In this document: positions 12,001-16,120 of the stretch, one piece after another | Numbering within the stretch: the first letter of the stretch is position 1 | How the letters are laid out: the number at the start of each line of letters is the position of its first letter | Assembly: GCF_022012305.1 (NCBI RefSeq) | Contig: NZ_JAKLTM010000003.1 | Coordinates: 124,001 to 188,000 of the forward strand | Length of the DNA stretch: 64,000 nucleotides | Direction of reading: 5' to 3' | Source: Ramlibacter paludis | Lineage (GTDB): Bacteria > Pseudomonadota > Gammaproteobacteria > Burkholderiales > Burkholderiaceae_C | Notes under the pieces: model-generated | What the model was told of the DNA's origin: nothing | The model's input: only the letters and a program-made list of their open reading frames with translations | The model's database searches: none | Translations under genes and position numbers: made by a program

Positions 12001-12522
12001 ATCGACGCCGCCGGCCACGGCTGGTTCATCGACAGCACGCCGCAGGACGACCGCGAGTTCCTGGTGCCCGGCACCGGCCCCGCGACCGGCCAGATGGACC
12101 TGCTGAGCGTGATCGCGCACGAACTGGGGCACGCCGCCGGCTTCGGGCACGCGGATGCGGGCGTCATGGACGATGCGCTGGCCGCCGGCACGCGCACCCT
12201 CCTGGCACCGACCACGGCACCCTCGCTCGCACCGGAAAAGGGCACGCGGCTCGCCGGGGAGACGGGGTCGGCTGCGCCGATGGGGGTTGCGCCCATCTTC
12301 GTGTGGGAAAACCCGATGGCTGCAACGGCGCCAGTGGTGCACGCTGTGCCTTCGACCTCGCCTGCGTGGATGGATGATTTCCTCAACCACCTGGGCAAGA
12401 CGGAGGAACAACGCAACCCCAACGCATCGCTGCGCATCAGCATCCCGCCCGTCGCCATGAAGCCCGCCGCCAACCTCAAGCCGCAACTGGGTGCCTTCCC
12501 CGGGAAGGGAGGCGCGTCTTGA
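1..12522 (+). CDS. Giant Calx-beta/RTX/matrixin surface or secreted protein (5' partial)
   Basis: The open frame is already open at base 1, so the true start and any signal sequence lie outside the window; 4173 residues are visible. In order I see repetitive beta-rich sequence with GDDIDI-type motifs (about 1-900), a dockerin-like pair of Ca-binding loops (about 1010-1098, DFDWNNDGVQNKADLD and FDVNRDGGINFLDL), Calx-beta-like segments (about 1276-1660), at least five copies of a GF..GQ module (about 1680-2420), hemolysin-type Ca-binding nonapeptides such as GGAGNDVIYG and GGWGNDWISGG (about 2525-3450), two related concanavalin-like domains (about 3560-3920) and a metzincin-type protease domain with HELGHAAGFGH at 4040-4050. 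RTX repeats are normally found in exported proteins that fold on binding calcium. The stop overlaps the next start by 4 nt. Function is inferred: a very large extracellular adhesin, matrix or S-layer-like protein, possibly self-processed by its C-terminal protease. Confidence 0.85.
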   Translation: MLPNDPYGAPAFGATPLNKADSDIILLGGIENTFGHTTIVNERGNVRADQPELRVTDPNSPSVVKSPIFDEALIRTNTIVVKASGDIGNQNAGGSRKALEVELLRIQHAVLATDTVSLKEVSFQAEAGGDAVLDITLHDRTTASGPLTVVIDKITAGDDVDVVINDSKAGNTPSTLTGVSVQTFDPPDLSTTKARTGSFFRYWSPDEDGGAAYYDFIARSLNTTATEVDSTYVFNQVRAGDDIDIGHVTTTAPFGEARTYRTTDLSYGAINPDKTTPITVTPAASSTTVNFVISLDVDWAGKQPDSETEQIWLTTNGNITATELVGDMLVGHIHSTGGDVTLTSPQRILDADGQPGIDVTGDDITMTAGSPGNAGGVGLATDFLEINVDRNNATGVLTVTDTAGMSTAGVFLSDLLGNMRVDIVHTKADVSLRTVNGSILEGRPGGIASDKDAAADVIGNTIAIDANGSNADIGTSGNDLEIDSSVYQTGTVSLEAARSLYVAETDDTLRLVLAHTYTGDIRLTVRDSANGLLDENDDLVLLGSGTARFAESNATAGGSNPDASRTIAHGQVFAEAGAVTLLVGDDIDLHANSQVVADRGIAIYGDANFRDGVNQLADLDAGFGTDMVLRGRLIANAHLVTAGSQTLSGDPIGVAQAEVQTGPVYQTSIWGNGDADLFQFGDASGATGTTTWGIDGYIYLGAKTRVHGGQTAATIGTPAAPGNDGEDRFAVYFLQDTASITSPATQYLDPVTNTLVTVSLVAGVPTLDPQHTLTLDGQADSDTYEIHSLGSRGNARNYVINILDSGQSNDGGDEAFIDSYSNGIDPGTGQPYGSDDIFLLRAASYLPNEAADSPGFVAILHGNLAEYQDVVANNESSREVQRINYDTGLNGRLNVQGRSGNDAFFADDTTVITTLDGGAGNDQFQVGQIFGQQRNVADGHLLAQDVFPDLVATTRGWLSAGSNAPMLVQGGTGNDEFRVYSNQAELRLEGDDDNDLFIVRAFALAATVDFDWNNDGVQNKADLDAGVAVLKKLDEIRLANPGFTLAQVVNALPASMIGTASPTYRTQLAAKLAALPPAGTHSAFDVNRDGGINFLDLMLTASTSDDTIVLDAEGVATPQIGLGFSVAQAPDIRAGGGQDEVRYNVNAPVSVDGGAGFDKLVILGTEFADDIAITEKGIFGAGLNVRYDQVEVVEVDGLEGDDEFFVQSTAFGVAYRVIGGLGSDTINVAGDVVEDIITRELEGASGAVNHLVRSGDALYDGLVVDGFDYNVANPSEGIVVINEGADGFTAVREGGPRQADSYTVRLARELQVGEVVYVTVSAARSPQEEEENTFANPAPLPGGKGDSIWLSTVAPANLNAPTDAEFQRTITVNGVAKQVNNRSVVLTFTHLNWDDEQTVYLYAPDDTRAEGDRVVVIQHSVISPTSADYDGADVRNVEVEVRDNDTPGVYITEVDAGGVEDGRTLVIEGEGTTGLTDEIRLQLAKDPAAGSKVVVDLVVNELADQAVSLFRKVPGDTRLNLFATPVWNAGYKGWVLGTATFDTTQAGWNDPLRVGIEARDDFVREDMQTAVLRFERNAATTDANYVFPNLRSGLQLLDVEVVDNETAGAVVLESGGSTVLVPDLPAGSGVNDDYDIRLTRQPTAAVQVAVLTDGLADVVSVDGVTVTPNDYVEVGGFRPTQVFAGFVVFGTDGTHATVTRGAGSDLGSFIDEGFHAGQLIRIGGAAAGNNGDVTVLSVTDKTITLTTALGGPLGASAGAVALSDLASEEVFRGVVSYGVSPVTDQFPGEYLMRSLAFNQQGWLGEGFLEGMWVRVINQANPAQEIELKIQLIRGDNKTKDTKLQFTSETALPAWLKAGPVDVRVVRIAAAAGFTTANWYQLQNVELEADTSYFVPPMREGVKIFPVSTHTLSKLRGPLAVEGGPTGADRSLTNGVKLPGETDTYLIAIGAQPPESQQIDVLNIFNDSSQADTIGTMDDTTLRGFGMAEDLDFGALTGPTFGEGSVFPGGISFGKVNFGAGGFGTDGNESTVEVLNLMLGEGNDRLNITDTLHPAPFVSAENVFQFKSTATGGEISRDKFDWKAQGFLPGQNVTIAGLSGSWTVVEVRDAIKQVPNGSGGFVNVQDPNDNSILVLSGAPLPLTGTANRKILAVDKLVNTTVAMAITHTDTGGTLKRLDGGLWTNDGFLKGHLVSLGAPGSAVQYRVLGINGDTMELQGVPLSTQANVTRQVWVQGPHGSLTVAHGGGNMYVETEGSFDKRTTSGNNVFTRLDGRSWTADGYEVGQYVQLAGEAQTRQILGFVNADASLKPAGSFASWGTGSAMRLSGPVFTTATVNNFNVHVAEPREVAVDVPLTVTVDKLSWTGGNWTAAGFYVGQVVYVEGVAGGFTVAQLTGGDMVLQGAALPASVGSSAANPTIRVYGYDVRVDGGRRMGGDTITVSGGAGPDSPLVVYGDTSQDGVWYSGHSYDRLGLEFGEKPFDPFPNLPDDENEDNEWVFPVANPYSYAGNDVIDARALFAGTSAASLPSVGFTAYGGAGNDVIYGSQAGDHLAGGSGNDTIFGQRGVDHIYGDSGVNVDILTRALTIPTVDASPAPSVNPALEATDSTFKPVKSPVRDGLVAGRDTLYGDGPGTVAGGPESAYDDIIFGDHGSIVQSVVDPNLPDGRPQKIQTTAITTLVSIHSKELQNGTDDVIFGGLGRDIVIGGAGNDMADGDEADDLVFGDSVTALTRRPGDITSTRFETLAGTLLYSRSDIGTGTNAYNSGELLVDGVARNYRDPDGAPWWAEYTIDYKALHTVDMDRGIVGAGSFGNDYLAGGQKHDLVFGQLGNDVVQGDGGIDDAFAATKHVGATRTPGGINDPIGPLSVVASYEAATDGEDYIEGGGGNDVVFGGLGQDDIVGGSSSHFGLAINANPLKNERPDGSDILFGGAATNIARNDLGDATLTDAAGTNANKDVVTNVVNGHSLDADTIVGDNGDIIRIVGLNHVDGQGVLAGQLYVSFKYDDPVTFAGNGYGDQKIIVRGVRQLDYTAGGPDFRPDLFGSYTNPNDHDADGYFTVDGLKSRIDIGGADEVHGEGGDDTIYLGAGADIAFGDGQDDDIIGGWGNDWISGGTGQDGVIGDDGRIFTSRNTADATKAESIFGIAALLASDPDTRTSQGNVLNEFIYTPGQMQTETINVAGELKKTVDLTPYGLTPLALALGENPLFRPVFADDVVFGGLGDDFLHGGAGDDAMLGGEALPESYDVRFDLSGQVAGLVRTDFSRPYNPGNLLYFGPDTDPWNAPKPVQPRLGEFFLYDEYDPRRTILFVDNTGAVWDDDTPIPAGKTLLDLKQYFLNFADTEGMKIGGYTQFNNNGTPITTSFQYRQSDGEDAIFGGLGNDWIVGGTGRDHMYGGWGNDLLNADDTLGAMAGTYDGTGALNNAPDTHASYEDRVFGGAGLDILIGNTGGDRLIDWAGEFNSYLVPFAPFGMATVSRQVNPQLFDFLYAQAWSDGSDPTRTADTGDQNAKVKYSNVNQLMGGIHSEIGLITQQDHGYWQDQTGGPTDPQPGNIPGGPRDVKRTADFNAGTLAGMAPDSGTFAVSNGALSVTSSASTGDAVAVWYTEEYLPTYYEIVASIQTDKPTGGAKANAYIIFDYQSPTDFKFAGINVSNNKIEMGHRTAAGWIVDAQSTAPVQIKPNQAYEVLVAVNGTNVTVTVDAKSYFTFTFAARVIDGVGYGLNKGFLGVGSQQAKGTFDNVSLRMLPATVTFQATEAFAAGTGPLFGADATGSWSATGGRYAGAPAGGVDPAISLARLAVNQLQPGSTLDLSAVVNTQGRAGLVFDYYGPQDFKFVAIDAVTDQVLVGHRTARDGWAIDAAFARDIVAGTNYTLAMSIRYSVATISVNGSVVGSYSFNGVPVDGCFGVFSRAASTFDDVSIRTNDPAFATGAALLAAGTPDASGADVTASVAAIEPLFEEALRRWSATADAGALAAMRSVDLRVADLAGDALGLYEDGVVYIDIDAAGHGWFIDSTPQDDREFLVPGTGPATGQMDLLSVIAHELGHAAGFGHADAGVMDDALAAGTRTLLAPTTAPSLAPEKGTRLAGETGSAAPMGVAPIFVWENPMAATAPVVHAVPSTSPAWMDDFLNHLGKTEEQRNPNASLRISIPPVAMKPAANLKPQLGAFPGKGGAS

Positions 12523-13304
12523 CCGTGCAGATGCTGTTCTACGAGCAAGCCGTTCCGCTCAGCGCGGGCCGCCATGCCGACTGCGCGGTGGAGGTGCGGG
12601 ACTACACGTTCTGCCGTCGGGTGAATTCCGTGCCGCTCACCGCGGTGGAGTTCCGCTCGGCGGCCGGCGAATACCCGATCGTGTTCGTGGCCGATGCGCA
12701 GAGCTTCCAGCCCGCCGTGGTCCTGGGGCTGCGCGCGCAGGAGAACCTGTACGTGTCCGACGACGGCGACTGGCAGGGACGCTACGTCCCGGCCTTCGTG
12801 CGCCGCTACCCCTTCGTCTTCTCGCAGGGCACGGAGGACCGCCACTTCGTGCTGTGCGTGGACGAGGCCTTCCACGGCTTCAACCGGGCAGGGCGGGGCA
12901 AGGCGCTGTTCACGCCCGAGGGTCAGCCGTCCCCGTACGTCGAGCGCGTGCTGCGTTTCCTGCAGGACTACCGTGCCCAGTTCGTGCGCACGCGCGCCTT
13001 GTGCGCGCGCCTGGCGCAACTGGAGCTGTTCGTTCCCATGCGGGCGCGCGTCGGCGCCGCGGGCGCGGAGGTCTCGCTCGGCGGCTTCTCCGTCGTCGAC
13101 CGCAACCGGCTCAAGGCGCTCTCCGGCGAGCGGCTCACGGAACTGATGGCGGGGGACGAACTCGAGCTGGTCTACCTGCACCTGCAGTCCCTGCGCAACT
13201 TCGAGGCCATGCGCCACCGGCTGCCGGTCGCGCGGGTCGCAGAGTCCGAGCCCGAGCCCGAGCTTCCCGGCGCCGTGCCGGGGGCGTCGTTCCGGATCCA
13301 CTAG
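12519..13304 (+). CDS. SapC family protein (first of two)
   Basis: This 261-residue protein has the SapC family core, including VNSVPLTAVEF near residue 30, the conserved FVRRYPFVF segment, CVDEAFHGFN and the C-terminal LVYLHLQSLRNF. The family is named after a Campylobacter fetus S-layer transport gene but has no established biochemistry. I choose the TTG at 12519 because AAGGGAGG sits at 12505-12512, six bases upstream, and because it overlaps the stop of the giant gene (TTGA), the usual sign of translational coupling. GTG at 12525 and ATG at 12531 are alternatives. No signal peptide or membrane segment is visible, so a cytoplasmic role such as handling the giant cargo before export is plausible but unproven. 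Confidence 0.85.
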   Translation: MTVQMLFYEQAVPLSAGRHADCAVEVRDYTFCRRVNSVPLTAVEFRSAAGEYPIVFVADAQSFQPAVVLGLRAQENLYVSDDGDWQGRYVPAFVRRYPFVFSQGTEDRHFVLCVDEAFHGFNRAGRGKALFTPEGQPSPYVERVLRFLQDYRAQFVRTRALCARLAQLELFVPMRARVGAAGAEVSLGGFSVVDRNRLKALSGERLTELMAGDELELVYLHLQSLRNFEAMRHRLPVARVAESEPEPELPGAVPGASFRIH

Positions 13305-13392
13305 GCACACCGACCATGGCGCGCGTGCCTTCCCCTTTTCCCCACCGGGCCGCCCTTGAATGGCCCATTCAACTGAGAGGAGTCCATCCGTC

Positions 13393-14184
13393 ATGACCAC
13401 CCAGCTGCTCATCTACGAAACCGCCGTTCCAGTCTCGAGTGGGCGCCACGGCAAGGCCTCGATCGAAGCCGGCAAGGGCTACGGTTTCGCGCGCAAGATC
13501 AATTCCGTCCCGCTCACGGCCGTGGAGTTCCCGCTGGCCGCCGCCGAATACGCCATCGTGTTCGCGCAGAGCGGCGAAGAAGTGGTGCCGGTCGTCATCC
13601 TCGGCGCCCGCGCCGGCGAGAACCTGTACGTGAAGGACGACGACACCTGGAACGCGAAGTACATCCCGGCCTTCGTGCGGCGTTATCCGTTCGTCTTTGC
13701 CGCCAAGGAAGACGGCCAGAGCTTCACGCTCTGCGTGGACGAGGCCTTCCAGGGCCTGAACTTCATGGGCCGCGGCGTGCCGCTGTTCGACGCCGAAGGC
13801 AAGCAGACCGCCTACGTCGACAACGTGCTGCGCTTCCTGAAGGAATACACCGCGCAGTTCGCCCGCACCCAGGCCTTCTGCAAGAAGCTGGCGGAACTGA
13901 AGCTGCTGGAGCCGATGCAGGCCCAGTTCACGCTCGCGAGCGGCCAGAAGATGTCGCTGACCGGCTTCCACGCGGTGGACCGCAAGCGCCTGAAGGCGCT
14001 GCCGGCGGAGACGCTGGCGCAGCTCGCCGGCACCGACGAACTGGAACTGGTGTACCTGCACCTGCAGTCGCTGCGCAATTTCGTCTCCGTGAAGGACAAG
14101 CTGGTGGTGACGTTGCCGGAGCAGGCCCCCGCCGACACGGCACCGGCGGCCGAGGAGCGCGACGCGGCAGCCGCGACGCACTGA
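13393..14184 (+). CDS. SapC family protein (second of two)
   Basis: A 263-residue paralogue of the preceding gene. INSVPLTAVEF, FVRRYPFVF, CVDEAFQGLN and LVYLHLQSLRNF are shared nearly word for word, so the two arose by tandem duplication. The start at 13393 is preferred over an in-frame ATG at 13360 because AGAGGAG at 13376-13382 is correctly placed only for 13393 and because the match to the first copy begins there. The C-terminal ~25 residues are Ala/Pro/Glu-rich and differ from the first copy. It lacks a signal peptide. It lies 88 bp after copy one and 66 bp before the GAF-HlyD gene, in the same direction. Confidence 0.86.
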   Translation: MTTQLLIYETAVPVSSGRHGKASIEAGKGYGFARKINSVPLTAVEFPLAAAEYAIVFAQSGEEVVPVVILGARAGENLYVKDDDTWNAKYIPAFVRRYPFVFAAKEDGQSFTLCVDEAFQGLNFMGRGVPLFDAEGKQTAYVDNVLRFLKEYTAQFARTQAFCKKLAELKLLEPMQAQFTLASGQKMSLTGFHAVDRKRLKALPAETLAQLAGTDELELVYLHLQSLRNFVSVKDKLVVTLPEQAPADTAPAAEERDAAAATH

Positions 14185-14192
14185 TGCAGGAC

Positions 14193-14242
14193 GAGCCCCT
14201 GCAGGACGGGCTCTAGCGAGGAACGGGCGCCGCGGCGCCCGT
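14193..14242. repeat. Two adjacent inverted repeats, one a perfect 20-bp palindrome
   Basis: GAGCCC at 14193-14198 pairs with GGGCTC at 14208-14213 (9-nt loop). It is followed by a perfect 20-bp palindrome at 14223-14242 (ACGGGCGCCG and its reverse complement). The palindrome ends 8 nt before the ATG of the GAF-HlyD gene. There is no T-tract, so an operator or translational control element is as likely as a terminator. Confidence 0.6.
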
Positions 14243-14250
14243 AAAGCAGG

Positions 14251-16107
14251 ATGAGCGGAGCATCGATCTATTCGCTGGCGGACGTGCATGCGAAGCAGGA
14301 GTCCGCCGCCTGGGCCCGGTTCTCCGCGCCGGACACCATGGCGGAGTTCTGCTCGGCATGGCTGGCGATCCTGTGCGGGCAGGTGGAGCGGGTGTCGGGC
14401 GCGCTGGTGCTGCTCGGCTCGGGCGAGGACAACCAGTTCGCGCCGGTCGCCACCTGGCCGGACGCCTCGCACGACCTGCGGCACCTCGGCCCGGTGGCGG
14501 AGAAGACCCTGCAGCAGCGGCGGGGCGTCGTCGACGCCCCCCAGGCGGTGACGGGTGCCGCCGCCGTCACCTTCATCGGCTATCCGGTGGAGGTCGACGG
14601 CCTGCTGCGCGGCGCCGTCGTGATGGAAATCCGTGCGCGGCCCGACCCCGAGGTCCAGCGCGTCCTGCGCCTGGTGCACTGGGGTATCGCGTGGCTGGTC
14701 GCCGAGTTCCGGCAGCAGGCGCTCGCGGGTCACCAGAAGCGTGCGGACCGGCTGGAGGTGGCGCAGCAACTCGTGGCCACCGCGCTGCAGGAGTCCGCGC
14801 TGCGGGCCGCGGCGCTGGCGGTCGCGAACGACCTGGCCGGGCGGCTGGCCTGCGAACGCGTGGCGCTCGGCTTCGTGCGCCACGACCGCGTCGAGGTCGA
14901 GGCGATCTCGCACACCGCCACCTTCGACCGCCGCTCCGACTTTGTCCGCCTGCTGGCGGAGGCGATGGACGAGGTGCCGGACCTCGCGCAATCCTTCGTG
15001 CATCCCCCGCTCGGACCCGACGCGGTCGGCGGGCTGGCCCACGCCGCGCTCTCCGCGGCGCGCGACGATGGCGCCGTGCTCTCGGTGCCGCTGGCCAACG
15101 ACAACGACACCCTTGGCGTGCTCACCCTCGAACGCCGGCGCGACCAGCCGTTCAGCGCCGAAGAGCTGGAACTCTGCGAGACGCTGGGCCAGCTGCTCGG
15201 GCCCATCTTCGCGATGAAGCAGCAGGAGGCGCTGGGCCTGGTGCAGCGCACCGGACTGGCCATGCGGCGCGGCGGCACGATGCTGTTCGGGCCGCAGCAC
15301 CCCGGGCTCAAGCTCGCCACGCTGGTGGTCGTGGTCGCGGCGGCCGTGCTCGCGGTCGCCACGGTTTCCTACCGGGTCTCCGCCAAGGTGCTCATCGAAG
15401 GCGCCGTCCAGCGCGCCGTGGTGGCGCCTTACCAGGGCTACGTCGCCGAAAGCCACGTGCGCGCCGGCGAGGCCGTGCGGCGCGGCCAGATGCTGGCGCG
15501 GCTGGAAGACCGCGACCTGCTGCTCGAACGCGCGCGCTGGAGCTCCGAGGCGGAACAGATGGCGCGTCGCTACCGCCAGTCCGCCGCGGCGCAGGAGCGC
15601 GCCGGGATGAGCATCGCCGCAGCGCAGGAGGACCAGGCGCGGGCGCAGCTGGCGCTGGTGGAAGAGCGGCTTTCGCGCGCCACCCTGGTCGCGCCCTTCG
15701 ACGGCCTCGTGGTCACCGGCGACCTGAGCCAGATGCTCGGCTCGCCCGTGGAGCAGGGCAAGGTGCTGTTCGAGGTGGCGCCGCTGGACGCCTTCCGGGT
15801 CATCCTGAACGTCGACGAGCGCGACATCGCGGACGTGGCGCGCGGCCAGCGCGGCGAACTCACCCTGTCCGGCATGCCTTACGAGCGCCTGCCCTTCACG
15901 GTGCGCAACATCACGCCCGTGTCCACCGCGCAGGAAGGCCGCAACTTCTTCCGGGTGGAGGCGCAGCTGGATTCCGCCGACGCCCGCCTGCGCCCCGGCA
16001 TGGAAGGGGTGGGCAAGGTCGAGGCCGGCGAGCGCAAGCTGCTGTGGATCTGGACCCACACCTTCACCGAGTGGGTGCAGCTCGCGCTCTGGCGCTGGCT
16101 GTCCTGA
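14251..16107 (+). CDS. GAF-domain / transmembrane / HlyD-type membrane fusion protein
   Basis: This 618-residue protein begins with about 330 residues of cytoplasmic GAF-like sequence, probably two units (about 20-170 and 180-330). One hydrophobic segment follows at about 352-372, then a HlyD/RND-adaptor module: first lipoyl half at about 385-415 (VVAPYQGYVAESHVRAGEAV), an Ala/Gln/Glu-rich coiled coil to about 475, second lipoyl half near 477-492 (LVAPFDGLVVTGD) and a beta-barrel. HlyD adaptors bridge an inner-membrane pump to an outer-membrane channel; a GAF domain on the cytoplasmic side would be a ligand sensor or protein dock. No ABC transporter is adjacent. The ribosome-binding site is weak (AAAGCAGG abutting the ATG), so the exact start is uncertain. 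It is 13 bp upstream of the M50 gene. Confidence 0.82.
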   Translation: MSGASIYSLADVHAKQESAAWARFSAPDTMAEFCSAWLAILCGQVERVSGALVLLGSGEDNQFAPVATWPDASHDLRHLGPVAEKTLQQRRGVVDAPQAVTGAAAVTFIGYPVEVDGLLRGAVVMEIRARPDPEVQRVLRLVHWGIAWLVAEFRQQALAGHQKRADRLEVAQQLVATALQESALRAAALAVANDLAGRLACERVALGFVRHDRVEVEAISHTATFDRRSDFVRLLAEAMDEVPDLAQSFVHPPLGPDAVGGLAHAALSAARDDGAVLSVPLANDNDTLGVLTLERRRDQPFSAEELELCETLGQLLGPIFAMKQQEALGLVQRTGLAMRRGGTMLFGPQHPGLKLATLVVVVAAAVLAVATVSYRVSAKVLIEGAVQRAVVAPYQGYVAESHVRAGEAVRRGQMLARLEDRDLLLERARWSSEAEQMARRYRQSAAAQERAGMSIAAAQEDQARAQLALVEERLSRATLVAPFDGLVVTGDLSQMLGSPVEQGKVLFEVAPLDAFRVILNVDERDIADVARGQRGELTLSGMPYERLPFTVRNITPVSTAQEGRNFFRVEAQLDSADARLRPGMEGVGKVEAGERKLLWIWTHTFTEWVQLALWRWLS

Positions 16108-16120
16108 CCGGAGCACCGCG

